A stretch of DNA of 64,000 bases from Lentinus brumalis. Its lineage: Eukaryota; Basidiomycota; Agaricomycetes; Polyporales; Polyporaceae. Under the pieces are notes generated by a model. It saw only the letters and a program-made list of their open reading frames with translations, ran no database searches and was not told the DNA's origin. Position 1 is the first letter of the stretch. Each line of letters opens with the position of its first letter. Below are positions 36,976 through 49,130 of this stretch, piece after piece. The position numbers were made by a program, and so were the translations under genes. The stretch lies in contig MARA01000002.1 in the NCBI GenBank assembly GCA_001792895.1, forward strand, positions 1,240,001-1,304,000. The letters run 5' to 3'.

Positions 36976-37204
36976 TCCTCTGTCCTCAGCCACGCCGTCA
37001 GCAGGCGTGCAGGAGCGGCCAAGCAGACCTCGAACTTGAAGCTTTGAAGCAGGCGGCGCAAGGATCAGCACGCACACGTGGCTACCGACCCGATGTACCT
37101 GGGCGTTTCCCCGCGCTTACAGCCAGTCCCGCTTGCCACTGCAGCCCCTCCAGGTCCCCACCAGCGTGTCCTCCCGTCCAGACTCGCCGTACCTCCCGGC
37201 CACC

Positions 37205-38646
37205 ATGGCGTCGTTACTCGCAAAGTACTTGACGCCGCCCATGCCCCAGGTCACCTCGGAGTATGATGGGCTTGAGTTCAGGTGGAAGTTCCTGACCTTC
37301 CGGCCAGCTTGTGCGTGTCTCCGTGCCTGCTCTGCTTCCTCCAGTGTTATGAACTGAAATGAACATGCGCAGACTTCACAAATGAGCTCTACTTCCTCGG
37401 TGCCGCCCTCCTGTACTTCGTGGTCTTCTTCGTAGGGAAGAAGGCAAACGAGAGCAGGGCGTATAAATGGTGCGTCTCGTCACCACCATCGCCTTGCTAC
37501 ATGGGCACAGCTAACCCTCGATCCCTCAAGGTATGAGGCTCACTTGCCTCTGTACAAGTCGCAGTTCTCCAGACCTGCGACTGCGGAAGGCCTCGTGCAG
37601 GGTATGTCACATCCTGCCCTACTGCCCCCTTTCCCCAACCAATCAACCTCCCCTTGGCAGATGGGAACAGCGACTTCTTCGCTTATTCCACCGGAAGACG
37701 CGGGCTTAAATCACTGCATACCGTCTTCACGCTGCGCCCACGTCACGATCTGTTCCAGCTCATTTATCAGTTCGCGCGGGGTCTCATCGAGCTCGATTAC
37801 AAGGTCCATGACAGCGTAGAGCTGGAGTTCACGTTCAGGGAGCCTGCGGACAAGGACACTGCAGTTACAGGGTGTGTTTGGGCCGTAGTGGCAAAGGACG
37901 AGATGAAGCAGCTGAGGGCGTCCCGTTGGGATCTGGTGCGTCAGCTCAGTCACCGCGCGTGTAGTACTCGATGCTCATAGATGGCTGTGCTAGACGTTCA
38001 CCAAGACCACTGACCATGCAGCGCTTCCCCAGTCCCTGGCGGTCATGTCCGGTACGTGCCTCCATCCGACTCGCCTTCCAAACCAACTCACAGGCGTCAC
38101 GCAGAGTTCGCCGATATCACCAGCGTCTTGTTCAAGCCCTACGGCGCGTTCTCGCTCCCCGCTATTTTGTCCCAGCCCGACGTCCAGCCATACTTCCGCT
38201 CGCTCTCGCTCACCGACCAGCCGCGCGTACGTCCGGAGCATCCGCTAGCGTCGTCTGAGCGTTCGAAGCGGCTCATCCTCTCGCTCCGCCTGCCCCCGAG
38301 CTCAAGCGCATCTGCGACACTCCCGCTCGTCACTGCCGCCTTCCAGCTCGTCGACATAATCGCCGGCGAAGGCAAGCTCCCAGGCGTCCGCGGCGGCCTC
38401 CACGCCCAGCTGCGTCCGGAGACGCGCAACAAGCTCAAGAAGATCCGCGACGAGGTCGAGAAGGAGATCCGTGAGGAGGCCGCGAAGGAGAAGCGCGAAG
38501 AGGAGGAGGAGGAAAAGGCGGCGGCGCGCAAAAAGGCGCGCGACGAGAAGCTCTCGAAGCTCAGCGCGGCAGAGCAGCAAAAGGCGTTGGATCGCGAGAA
38601 GAAGCGGCTGTTGCGCAAGTCGCAGGGGAAAGTCAAGATGCGATAG
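37205..38646 (+). CDS. CCDC47-family ER translocon (PAT complex) protein
   Basis: Single-pass ER membrane protein of the DUF1682/CCDC47 family, which helps insert multipass membrane proteins as part of the PAT complex. Six exons: 37205-37310, 37373-37469, 37531-37601, 37661-37935, 37994-38051, 38105-38646; 382 residues in frame. One transmembrane segment at about residues 42-60 (FLGAALLYFVVFFVG). The cytosolic domain has YKSQFSRPATAEGLVQDGNS, LKSLHTVFTLRPRHDLFQL and FADITSVLF. A long basic/acidic coiled coil at the C-terminus (EAAKEKREEEEEEKAAARKK) ends in RLLRKSQGKVKMR, the usual ribosome-facing tail. The length is shorter than the human protein because the N-terminal luminal part is minimal, as in fungi. 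Confidence 0.9.
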
Positions 38647-38803
38647 GATGCGCGCTGCTAGTGCACAATCGCTTGCTTACGGAAACGAGTGCCTACCATA
38701 CTCATGCTACTACTTGTGCTCAGCCCTTATTCTATCTAGCACCGTACCACGACACCGACACCGATGGGTGTGCTGCCAATATACGAAGTTCGACCCAAAT
38801 CAC

Positions 38804-40598
38804 TCAGGTGAATGGGCCTCGGTATGAAGCTAGCCAAATTGTACGCATGCAGCGTGTTCGCCGACCGGCCGGCCGCGTCTCGAAGTCCCTGCACAACCAC
38901 GCATTGAGCCACTCGCGTGGCGCAGGCAAAGAAAATAGACGTACTTCGGATATTGGTCTTTTGTGTCCGCGCTCACTGAGAACCTGCTCATCGGAGAATC
39001 TCCCCTTGACAGTGTGTATCCTGCCCATACGGCCTCCAGATCGAACCAATGCAGGAACGCTACGTGTTGCAGTCGTGGACAGGTTCGCAGAGATTGTATG
39101 ATCTCGGACCGAAGACCAGGGAACTTCAGGTACCACTTCTTGAATAACATCAAACAGCAGTATGGCCCGTCATCGTCCTCGAAGTCGAGATTCAGGCGGA
39201 GGCTGCGCACGGTGGGCAATGCCGCGAGCAGTCCGCAAATGTGTTGCTGGAAAAATACGTGAGTAGCAATTCTACATGCAATGATGCTCGCTCACATAAT
39301 CCACACAACTTTCCCGATCTAGGCGGTACCGATGGAGTTCTAGGAGCGATAGCGAAGGAAGGTTGCCCGCGATGTAGCAGAGCAACTCGTCATCTTCGGG
39401 ACCGTCTGCGACATAGACGAGTTCAAGCGTCCGCACCCTGGGCAGGTCCATGCGTCGGAGTATGCGGAGCACCTCTGTAGCAGACGGGATCCCCCTCCCA
39501 GAGGCATAGCGGGTGCTGTGTCCCCAGAGACCGTCCCCATTCACCGTGTGGTAGGTGCGAGGCATATCGCACAAGGCCAGATGCACGAGACTGGCAGTGT
39601 CCGTGTCAAAGATGGCGTCCTCGGGATCAGGAAATGATATTGTGAGGGACGTGAGACTGAGCTTCGGGAGATTCGCGCGAGGTGGGAGTCGCCCAAGAAT
39701 CGCAGTAGGACCGAGGTCTGACGACCTGTTGGCACGAATGGTCAACGCATGCAGCTTCGGTGTACGGCGAAGCAAGGTAATTAGTGCTGAAGCAGATGCA
39801 GTAGATGGCGAGATCGTCCCATGCAGCGATAGCTCCTTGAGAGAAGGCCAGTCAACTTGTGTCATGCGGACAAGTGGCGCCGTGGCCATGGGCAGGTGAA
39901 GAGACTCTGCGCTAGAGCTCATCGAAAGTGTTATCGAGGCAAGACATGCGGCCTCAAGAGGAAGGTTCGCGTGCGGGTCAGGACCATCGGTCTGGTCCGC
40001 ATCCCTCCATGTCGGAACGTTGTATGCTAACTTGACCACAGGGTGAAGGCACGGGGTGTATGTGTCCGGATAGGGAGGGACTTGCATGAAGGTAGCGTCG
40101 TCGGCGAACGATACTGAACTGATCCGCGCCAGAGCCAGACACTTCTGCAATACGCCCGACGGGACGCCCTTGGGGCATCGGCAGAACTGGATTTCTTGAA
40201 GATGAGGGAGATATCGTAATTCTTGGCCGAACATAGAGTGACCTTCCTCGTAATCGCCATAGAACGCAATGTACCTGATCCCGTACGTCAGTGACTCAAC
40301 CTCCCGCTAGGTAATTGGGGCTGACTTGACAAAGGGACGAATGTACACCGGTGGGATACCAAGCGCACCTGTGGATGTCGACGAACAGCGAGAGAACAAA
40401 ATAGGGGCGTATAGCGGCCGCAGCCGACGGGTCGTGGAAGCGAGACTGCATAGAGTTCCGGGTATGCAGAGGAGATCCTCCGCCAGCATCCAGAGGATAT
40501 CATCGGGAAGGCGCTGCAGAGTACTCGTACTAGATACACGTAAGTATATCAGTCGGTAGAGCTCACGAAGTGGAACTGACGACTTACTGCGTGGTCAT
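38804..40598 (-). CDS. F-box protein with leucine-rich C-terminal region
   Basis: Probable substrate adaptor of an SCF ubiquitin ligase. The start codon is in a tiny 11-nt exon (40588-40598, MTT). The second exon from 40529 encodes the F-box (LQRLPDDILWMLAEDLLCIP, then LCSLASTTRRLRPLYAPILF). Downstream exons (about 40280 to 39320 and 39250 to 38960) carry leucine-spaced sequence such as DWPSLKELSLHG, LPKLSLTSLTISF, LPRVRTLELVYV and LPTVRSLRLNLDFEDDDG. The last exon is 38804-38888 (DFETRPAGRR to the stop). The exact junction between exon 2 and the exon starting near 40280 is unresolved. F-box/LRR proteins of this kind form very large families in Agaricomycetes and usually lack known substrates. 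Confidence 0.75.
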
Positions 40599-40950
40599 GG
40601 TCGCTCAGTACGCTTGGCCGCCGGCGCGCACGCTCTGAGTCTCAACGTCTTGACGCACTCTGCCGCCAGTTTCGACATCACCTTAAGTGCTCCAAAGCTG
40701 CCAAGGCTGACTCACCTATACTCACAGTACGTAGAACGTTACATACACAGTACGCACGTCACCCACCTGCACCCCTCGGTAAGTGATACAAGCCTACCTT
40801 GACTGGCTGGGCGAGACGTTGCCTGCAGTGCAACTAAGTGCACGGACCCAGAGATGATCGATGAACAGGTGGTCTACAGCGACGGTATGATTGAGATGCA
40901 GCAATAGAACGTTGAACCAGATAGTGACTGGCACTTGACTGGCACACGCG
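40599..40950. other. Intergenic
   Basis: 352 bases upstream of the F-box gene and downstream of the STB6-like gene, both minus strand. Repeated short TACACAGTACG-like strings occur around 40725-40760. No gene. Confidence 0.5.
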
Positions 40951-43900
40951 TTAAGTGGTGCATGTCCTCTGCAGCAACTGCGTCCGTCCCTCTTCAGTGG
41001 GCAACCCCACCGCGCTGCTAGCCCCGATTCCATCACCTCCGACCTGGTGCTCCTGTTCGTGCGACTCGCCCTTCGAGTCAGCGGACTTGTCTGGAGCATC
41101 CGGCGCCGTCGTCGTGGGAGGCTCCAGTGTGCGACTGAGCCCAAGCCGTCCTCCCCAGTAGTTGAAAACCCGCAACAGCCACGTCGGCTTCAGGTTCTGA
41201 TGCTCAACCACGTCGACCTCATCCTCCATATCCATCCCCAGACCCTGCAGATGTGGAAGATCCTCCTCCTCATCCGCTTCACTCTCCGTACGTCCCATGC
41301 GGTCGACAAGGCGCTCCTCCCCGTCCAGCGTCCACTGTACGCGACTGAACGAGCCGTGTGCGCCCCGCACGCCCTGCGGCAGCCGTCGTCCCGTCCCAAA
41401 CACCTTCTCACGGAGCGCGAGCACACGCTGGCGCGGCTGCGCGGCCATGTGCCACAAATCCTCGATGAGGAACTGTGCGCTCTCGTACGCGAGCGCGTTC
41501 GTCTCCTGCGTGAGTGTCTCCGCCTCTGTGCGAAGGACCTCCAGTTTCTGCAGCTCCCCGGCCCGAGAGTCGAGCGCACTCAGTGCACCCCGTGCGCTCT
41601 CGTGGTCCGCGTGTAGCTTCGCGTTCTGCGCAGCGAGCTTGGAGGCGAGGGCTTGCAGACAGGCGACAACGTTCGCGAGGTGGGCCTCACGCCGACGCAT
41701 GACGAGGAGCTGGCCGCAGAGCTCGACGTCGATGCGCATACACTCTACAGGGAGGATATGGCTGCTGACAAAGTCCGGAGCGTCGTCAAAGCTCCGTCGT
41801 CGTTCGAGACCGGAGGTGAGGAGGCGTCGTCTGTGCATCCTTCGGAGGCTGTCAATGTCGTCCACGTCCACCGATGTGCTGGCGTCTTCAGCGGGGGACG
41901 AGTTCGAGTCTGTCCTACTGAGCGGGCTTGCGCCGATGCGGTGCTCTTTAGAGCCGTTCTCGTGCAGCATACCCCGTGCGCTCCGTGCGTCTGACCAGCT
42001 TATGATACGAGATTGCATCTTGGTGTGCGGTCGCTTCTGATTGAACTCCGTGACTCGTCGGTCGTACTCAGACAGTTCGCTCGCGGAGCGCTCAGCATGC
42101 GGGAGAGAACCGACTCCGAGCATTAACGGATTGGGGTTATCAGCTGTGAACACCGGCGCGTGAGCGCGGTCGGAGAGGGTGATGAAGCTATAACCTACAG
42201 ACAGGGGACTGTCGACCACTGCTGAGCAAGTCTTCTTCCTCCGCCGTGTCCCTGAGATTGACTATGTTTTCATGTCATATGAACTATATTCTCGTGCATG
42301 AACTCACCTTGAAACTACCACGGACGGAACCATCGACTGTTGACCGGACCTGTCCGATGGACCTCTCGGGGAATCCGGCATGAACGCTTTCCCAAGGGTG
42401 CCAAAGTCGACGCTGAGTTTCTTGCCCTTGAACCTTCCATGACGAGTGTGAGCCATAGGTGGGCAAGCACAACATCGTAGATTAGCACTCACCCGGCCCA
42501 TTTCTCTACCTTGCGCTGAACTCTGTCCGACCACTGCGGTCGTTCGCCTTCGTCCCCTGACCTAGTCTCCTTGTCCCGATCTCTCTCGTCCTTCTCCCTT
42601 GATGCGCTATCCTTCTCACCATCTCTGGACTTCTCTCCGTCGTCGCGGTCGCGGTCACGTTCCCCGTCGCTCCACACCGCCTCCTTCTCTCGTCGTCTCT
42701 TCTCTGCATATCCGGGCCGCCCAGTCCAGAAGTACCGCAAGGACTGTGGAGCGTCCTTCGACGTCACAGCACACCGCGCAAAAGCGGCAAGGTCAGAAGT
42801 GATGCTGAGCGTGGTCGCTGTTGTCCCGCCAGTCTCGGCCACATGTGTACGCAGATCCATAGCGAGGTCATCGAGCTTGTTCTTCAGAACCCGATGAACC
42901 TTGTAGGACTCGCTCTGACGGGACTTCTCATACTGCAACTCGATGGAGACAATGAGCGGCTGCGACAGGAAGACCACGCTGGGGCTCGAACTCATAGGAG
43001 GTGGGGACATGCCAGCGCAGGCCGGTGAGTGTGTCTGGGATGTCGGTGAGGTCGGAAGAGAGAGGATATGTGGAGAATGAGAATGCGGGTGAGACTTTGA
43101 TGAGTGGAAGGTAGCTAGGGCACGGACGAAACCGCCGGGGTCTACGAAGGGATCCTTCGGTACGACCTGAGAAGATACAGTTCAGCTTGGTCCGGGGCAA
43201 GCGAAAGCCGCACGTACCAGTCCGAGAGCATGTAGTTTGCTTCGCGTGCTCAGAATAAGACTGAACAACGCGGCAATGACGCTGGGTTCCGCGACCCTCT
43301 CCGTGGGCTACGACGCAGAAGTTGATCAGCATTCCAGGGACAGCCAGTATACATGGAGGAGTCACCTCGATATGTAGGTACGGCTCCCCAATCTCCGTCA
43401 CCCATCGTTGGATACCTTCGCAAGTGATATCACACAACAACCCGTTGCGTTCCTCGGGAGATAGGTCGAACATGCCGAAGATAGCCAAGGCAGCCTGAAT
43501 AAGTTTCACAAGCTCTAGCACCGTCGCATTGAATAGTTCCGGAGACCGCGAAGGGGCCTTGTCCGTGACGTGGTACATCGCAATGAACCGGTCCTTTGTT
43601 GCGTCGCTACAAGCAGTATCAGCATGTGCCTAGTCCAAAATGTATGGAACTGTCAATATGCACCTCGGCTCTTCGAGAGTCAAGGCACTGCGGCCGCCGC
43701 AACCCATGCGAAGAAGGTTGACATTGGTGTACAACTGCTCACGGACGTCCAGGAAGTTCCCTGACGGGATATGTACGATTGTGTAGTCAGACCGAAAGTT
43801 AGCCAGGGAGGTGACCATCAAGATGCCCTTCTCTGTCTTGCACCGCGTACGCTATTAACACAAGTGTAATGTGTCAAGATTATGCACATTACCTCTTTCG

Positions 43901-44687
43901 GGCGAGCACCGTCCCTACGAAGGTTCCGTATGGCATCCTCCCAGGCACTTTGCGCATCGTTTGGAGATAGCGAGGATTGTGGACTAAACGCTGTTACCGT
44001 AATCTACGCGAGGTCACTAACACTTCGGCTCATATTAAGTAGTGGGACCGGAGATACCTTGTGCTTCGGATCGCCGGTATACACAGTCAACACGAGGACG
44101 GGACGTTTCCGCGCGACGACCCTTGGTGAAGAAGGATCACCACGCCGTTATAAGCCAAGAAGACTGTCCTGGGAAGCGTACCACTTCTCCACGGCATATA
44201 TTTGGAAACCTTCGAGCTCTAGCTGCTCCTCGACGACCTCGAACCTCTCTCCGCCGACGAGCCAATCCGATGCACCAACTGCTGTACGTTCACCTCCGTC
44301 GAGGGATACGTTCACAGATATGGACGCAGCCCTGGACCGTCCGAGCTTCGAGGGAGATGACTTTGTACTTGGAGGCAGACGAGGGGAGATGCCTGACGGC
44401 CTCGGAGAGCGCACTGTTGGCATAAGCAGCCGCTTCGGAACAGTTGCCACATTGACCGAGGAGACCTGCGGAGTGCCGTACGGCGTGGAAGGAACGTTGA
44501 GTGAATTGGTGATGAGTGTATTGGCGGAGGCGTAGGTCTGCGCGCGAGCCGCAGCGAGACGAGGCCGAGGAGACGGGGGGGTCGGTGAAGGCGGCATGGT
44601 CGGAGATTTGGACCGCCCAGGAGGAGAACCAGGCCGACCCGCGAAAAGCCCGGAGGTCCTGCTCATTGACGGATCCCTGGAGGCCAT
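40951..44687 (-). CDS. stb6: STB2/STB6-family protein (Sin3-binding homologue)
   Basis: Belongs to the fungal STB2/STB6 family. The yeast members were found as Sin3-binding proteins, so a link to histone-deacetylase co-repression is possible but unproven here. Nine exons: 44182-44687, 44058-44121, 43893-44003, 43664-43851, 43366-43606, 43218-43307, 42493-43166, 42308-42433, 40951-42238; 1095 residues in frame. Disordered N-terminus; conserved block EGFQIYAVEKWVVARKRPV, VLTVYTGDPKHK, QSAWEDAIRNLRRDGARP, GILMVTSLANFRSDYTIVHI. A central helical region follows (LFNATVLELVKLIQAALAIF), then charged disorder, VVDSPLSVGYSFITL, and a coiled coil (LQALASKLAAQNAKLHADHE). A start at 44711 is also possible. 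The 42238/42308 junction was chosen because only it keeps phase with the preceding donor. Confidence 0.82.
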
Positions 44688-45131
44688 GGTACGTACGGGG
44701 ATAGCATCCACTCAATATTGCTGCCGCAGTTCGTCCACAGGTAGCATAACACGGAGGAGACACCAGCTTGCAGTACAAACGTAGCCCCGCTGAAGATGAT
44801 GTGCTCGACGTCGGGAGCAGCGAGGTGCTGGAGGGAGAGTATCACACCTCAGGCTGCAGCGGGCTCGTATGCCACCGATGCTACGGAGGTTCCCACGCGT
44901 ACTACTAGTACTGGACGTCGGACAGTCGTGCTCCTTCGCGCTCGCCCCCGCTGTCTCCTGCGCCCAGAGTCTCCGCATGCCCACCGGGGGCCTGTCTGTC
45001 CCTGGGGTGTCTCTCGAACATCGACAGTGACTGCGAACCTCCGCGCAACGTCTTCAGGATATCAGTGCCACTCCACCTTCGAGCCGTCCGCGCGACATCC
45101 GCGCGTGCGTTGACGCTCCTCATATTACCCA
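44688..45131. other. Intergenic, divergent promoter
   Basis: 444 bases between the starts of the STB6-like gene (-) and the next plus-strand gene. It is GC-rich. Open frames on both strands look non-coding. Confidence 0.55.
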
Positions 45132-47481
45132 ATGGCAAAGATCAAGAAGGGGAAGGCGAAGGGAGCCGACCAGACGACCAGAGCCCAGCCAGCAGAGACG
45201 AGGGTCGAGTATGCTGCGGTACCCCAGGTTGTAGCCCTGCACCCTTCAGCCGCGGCACACGGCTCGCATGCCCAATTGTCGTCCACCGCGCACGAGGTAC
45301 ATGGTTCGTAACTCCAATTCATAAAGCACCTTCTTGCACAAGTTCATCTCTGCTCTTCACGTCGCTTCGCTTCATGTCTCCCCTACGATCTCATATCCAC
45401 CATCTCGCACCGTGACATGGATATCTCCCCTCGCAATCTCATCCCGTTCCCAACAGGCGGACTCTGGCCAGCTCCAGCTCCAGCACACGACGAGGACGAA
45501 GAGAACGAGGAAGACGACAGCTGGGGCGAAGGTGCAGAAGACTCCGGCGATGTTTGGAATCAACCTTCCCCGGCCGCGCACGAACCGGCGGACGAGCGGG
45601 GCTATGGCGCTCCAACTGGCGGGGGTTGGGGCGACCCGGTACCTCCTGCTGGTGGCGGATGGGGCGCACCTCCTGCCTCGAGCGAGTGGGGACAACCACC
45701 GACTCCTGCGGGCAACGGTGCGTACGCGATGGGCAGAGGCAACTCGAGGAGAGGCGGTGCTCCCACCAACGCGCACCCCCCGACGCGCGCACAGGCGCCC
45801 GCACACACCTCTCTCCATCCTTCTGCTCAGGCTGCTGCCCACACTATGTCCCCTGCCCAAGGCTGGGGTGCGCCCGCTCCTGCCGCGCCCGAATGGGGCC
45901 AACCCACTCAGAACTGGGGTCAGCCCGCCCCGCCCAAACCTCCCGCGCAGAAGCCGGCATGGGCGAACTGGGCAAACGAGGCGAAAATGGTAAATCCCCA
46001 ACCTTCTGCAGCTACTTCCCATCCCTACGCGACCCAGAGCGCTGCTGTCAGCGGCGGAACCAGACAGGCGTTGTCCGACCAGCAGCGCTCCCAAATCTTA
46101 AGTTCGTTGTTGCAAGACCCAAATCAGCAGACTAAGGGTTACTTCCCGCAGTCGCAACCTCAACGTCATCGGCAACAGCAAGCTGCCCCTCCCAGTCGAT
46201 CTCAACAAACATTGCACCCAAGCCAGCAGGGACATGTGGATCCTCATTTTCTCGCAGAGCAGCAGAGCATCATGCGCAGCATTCAAGAGACCAGCGGTCG
46301 TGGAGGTGGTCGCCATCAACAGAGTCGACCGCAGCCAGTTCAATATGCGGACAGCTGGAACAACTGGGGACGAGACACTTTGGGCGGTGATCGGGCGTCG
46401 ACCATACCGGAGGAGGATGAAGAATATGAGGACGATGAGTGGGAAGACGAAGGGGACGACGGATGGGGCGGTCACGGCGGCGGATACGGTGATGGTGCCC
46501 AACGCGTACGCTTCTCTCCCAATGTTGACTATGCACGATCCACTTCCACCGTCTCTCGCACACATCCTCATGCACCAGCACCGGCACCAGGAACGTCCCC
46601 ACCCCGACAAGTGCATCCGCAGGTCTGGACGCCTTCTCCCGTCTCACGTACGATGAAGATGGCCACAGGCACTATCCCTTCGATGACTGGGACAGTGAAG
46701 ACGACTGTATTCGAGCTCGCTCCACCTCGTAACGGATTTGGAGAGAATGCTTTTGTCGACTCACACGGTGAAGCCCTCAAGCCTGCTGAGCGAGCCTTGT
46801 ACAGCCGCGATCGACCAGCAAGGGAACGGTTTCGCTGGGGATTCAACCCTGAGAAGGATCCTCGCGTTGGCTCGCTTCTCCGCTGGGTAGCTGCGATGTC
46901 TGGCGGTCTCGCCACGATGGGCGTGAGTGTAACTCGGTCTCTCTGAGTCCCAGTAGTCTCGTACTCATCGTTGCCCTCAGCTCGAACGATTTCTTGAGAC
47001 ACGGCAGCGAGGCGCACTAATCGCTAACGCAGATTTTCGAGTTCCTTCTGTCGCAGGCACTACCTTGCAGCCAGCTTTTGACTGGATCACCCTCCCTGAG
47101 TTGCAGAGCACGCTCGACTCAACACTCCAATCTTCGGTCACTCTATACGACCCTGCATTCCAGGTCATCATCTTCGTGTTCCTCCTTTCGCCATCAGGGA
47201 ACAGCATGGCCGTATGGCGGCGGAAGCTGAACGTTCCTGACGCTGTACGCGATGCGAATCTGCACGAGATACTCGCTGTGAAGGCGGAGCTGAAGAGAAG
47301 CTACCCTGTGTATGTTGACGAGTAAGTGCTTATCAATTATACCAGCGAGCGCGAGCACTGACAGTTCAGGGCCAGGCTACCGGTGGAGTCCGAAGGGGGA
47401 TCACCGACGGTTCCGAAGAAAAAAGTTCGTTTTGCCTTCATCCGTCGCATGTTCGGCGGGGGCAAGAAGAAGGCATCATGA
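45132..47481 (+). CDS. Uncharacterised disordered protein with conserved C-terminal domain
   Basis: Not recognised. Likely exons: 45132-45303 (MAKIKKGKAKGADQTT), 45457 to about 46923 in the frame of DSWGEGAEDSGDVWNQ, about 46980-47322, and about 47370-47481. Exon 2 is a Gly/Trp-, Pro- and Gln-rich region with GWGDPVPPAGGGWGAPP-like and EWGQPTQNWGQP segments, then an acidic stretch (EEDEEYEDDEWEDEGDD). The following part looks folded (LERFLETRQRGALIANADFR, FDWITLPELQSTLDSTLQSS, VTLYDPAFQVIIFVFLL). The protein ends in a basic tail (RRMFGGGKKKAS). The weak donor GTTCGT at 45304 is accepted because it alone keeps phase 1. A start at 45418 (MDISPRNL) without exon 1 is the alternative. GW-rich repeats hint at an RNA or Argonaute-type partner, but this is speculation. 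Confidence 0.68.
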
Positions 47482-47876
47482 CGTTTCTCGACCGACCGCT
47501 ACGCCTTTCCCTCCTCTCATACTCTCCTGTCTCGTTTCTCTCTTTGCTTCGCTTTTCCGCTCTGTTGCTGTGTCGCCCCGGTTCTGTATCGCTGTATCAT
47601 CTGCTGGACTCTGTCATTGTCGTCTCGTCCTTGATTATACCGTCTGCTGTTGCTGATTGCTTAGATAACTTGTGTATTACTAGCCCATCTCCCCTGCTCA
47701 CGAACGTACTTACGATGTATATGAGTTACGAGTTTATCACGTGGGCGTACGATGCGTTACGCCATAACCACTGTTGCGTACATCGTCCTATTACTAAGGG
47801 GCAAACCTTGTCTGCCTTCTCCCGTCGTGTGGCCTGGTACATATATGCAAAGTGGGGTCTCCGTGTAAGCTACGAC
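47482..47876. other. Intergenic
   Basis: 395 bases. The frame stays open through much of it upstream of the next ATG at 47877 but encodes hydrophobic, low-quality sequence consistent with a pyrimidine-rich 3' UTR and leader. No gene called. Confidence 0.5.
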
Positions 47877-48859
47877 ATGCCTGCCGCCGCAAGTTCTATG
47901 CGAAATGCGGGTGAGCCCCGCGAAGACTTGACCACGGCACCAGGGAACCCAACGACCTCCGATCGAGACACCTATGCCTCGGACGGACGGAATCTCCGGC
48001 GTCATCCAGGGAAGACCGTTCTCGTATTCTCCCTCGTGCTCGCACCGCTAGCCATTCTACCCTATGTGCTCGTGCGTCGCCATGTCCTCGGACTGCGCAA
48101 GGAGATCGCAGACCTCCGGAAGGTGAACGGGGTTGCTATAAAGGAGATGAAGATGTACGCGCAGGAAGTGTCGCAACAACACGCTGCGGCGACAGAGAAA
48201 GCACTTGAGATGCAGAAGAAGAACCGTACCATACTCTCTGGAGTCAAGTCGGAGGTAGAGGCTAGCCGGAAAGCGGTCCAGGAGAGCGGAGCGAGGTTGA
48301 AGAACATAGAGAATGACTTGTCCGAGTTCAGGGAGGCGGTGGAGGACATGAAATGCGAGGCCGCCATACGCTCGAGCGACCACAAGAACATGCTCTCCGT
48401 GGCGAACACGGTTGCGAAGGAGAGGGAGGCTAGAGCGCAGGCATGGAGGAACTGGATGATCACCACCATGCAGATGCTGCGAGCGGAGAAGCAAAGACGG
48501 TGCGTATGCTTGGTCTTCGGTTCATTGCCAGCATCATCCTGATTCCTGCAAAATAGCGATGATACTTCCGCTGCGTTAGGCGGGTCCCTTGCGGACATTG
48601 CGGCCTTCATGCAGGAGGTGGAGATCCGCCAAGGCTGGACGCCGCGTCCCGACGATGGACGGGGCATCGAGCGGGCGCGTCAATTGGCGAAGCGGTTGCT
48701 GGACGAGACGGCAACCGCGGTATGTGTTCAATGCGCCGGTGCAGCTGGCTACTAACCAATACCTATTGCTAACAGAAACAGCACATGGAAGAGACGAACG
48801 GGACCTCAGCTGAGTCGACCGAGAAGGAGAGCATTCACGAAAACGAATCGAGGTCGTGA
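47877..48859 (+). CDS. Membrane-anchored coiled-coil protein, tandem copy 1
   Basis: Not recognised. Three exons: 47877-48499, 48557-48719, 48776-48859; 289 residues in frame. A polar N-terminus of about 50 residues precedes one hydrophobic segment (TVLVFSLVLAPLAILPYVLV) at about residues 44-64, ending in RRH. Then comes about 150 residues of coiled coil (LRKEIADLRKVNGVAIKEMK, KSEVEASRKAVQESGARLKN, DHKNMLSVANTVAKEREARA). The C-terminus has ADIAAFMQEVEIRQGWTP and ERARQLAKRLLDETATA. The layout equals that of the next gene at 49131, including LPY in the membrane span followed by R-R/Q basic residues, so the two are probably ancient tandem paralogues. Organelle unknown; the single N-terminal-side span plus coiled coil suits a tail facing the cytosol or mitochondrial matrix. 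Confidence 0.72.
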
Positions 48860-49130
48860 ACTCCGGTGTCAGCGACAGACCCTCTAGCTGTAAGTAAGAG
48901 CATCTCGTATAGCTTCAAGTTCATGGTGCCCATCACTCATTGCTCAACGTTTTGAAGTTCTATCGAGCGCCTTGAGTCTGATGTATGTAGCACATATATG
49001 GACTTCTGTACGCGTACGGGAATGCAGCGCTTCGGGCTTGTTCAAGACCTTCACAATATGACACGCGTGCTTCTGCCTCTGACCTCCTTCCCTGATCTCG
49101 CCATCGCTTCTCTCTAGTTGGAGGTCTCAT

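Noticed and set aside
42284..42475. Alternative frame for the short exon of the STB6-like gene (RSTVDGSVRGSFK)
   Set aside because: It would need an acceptor that breaks phase with the donor at 42491-42492; the frame with KKLSVDFGTLGKAF keeps phase on both sides.
45334..45993. Plus-strand 219-residue Arg/Thr-rich ORF overlapping the GW-rich gene
   Set aside because: Shifted frame of the Asp/Glu/Gly/Trp-coding exon; it does not connect to the conserved downstream exons.
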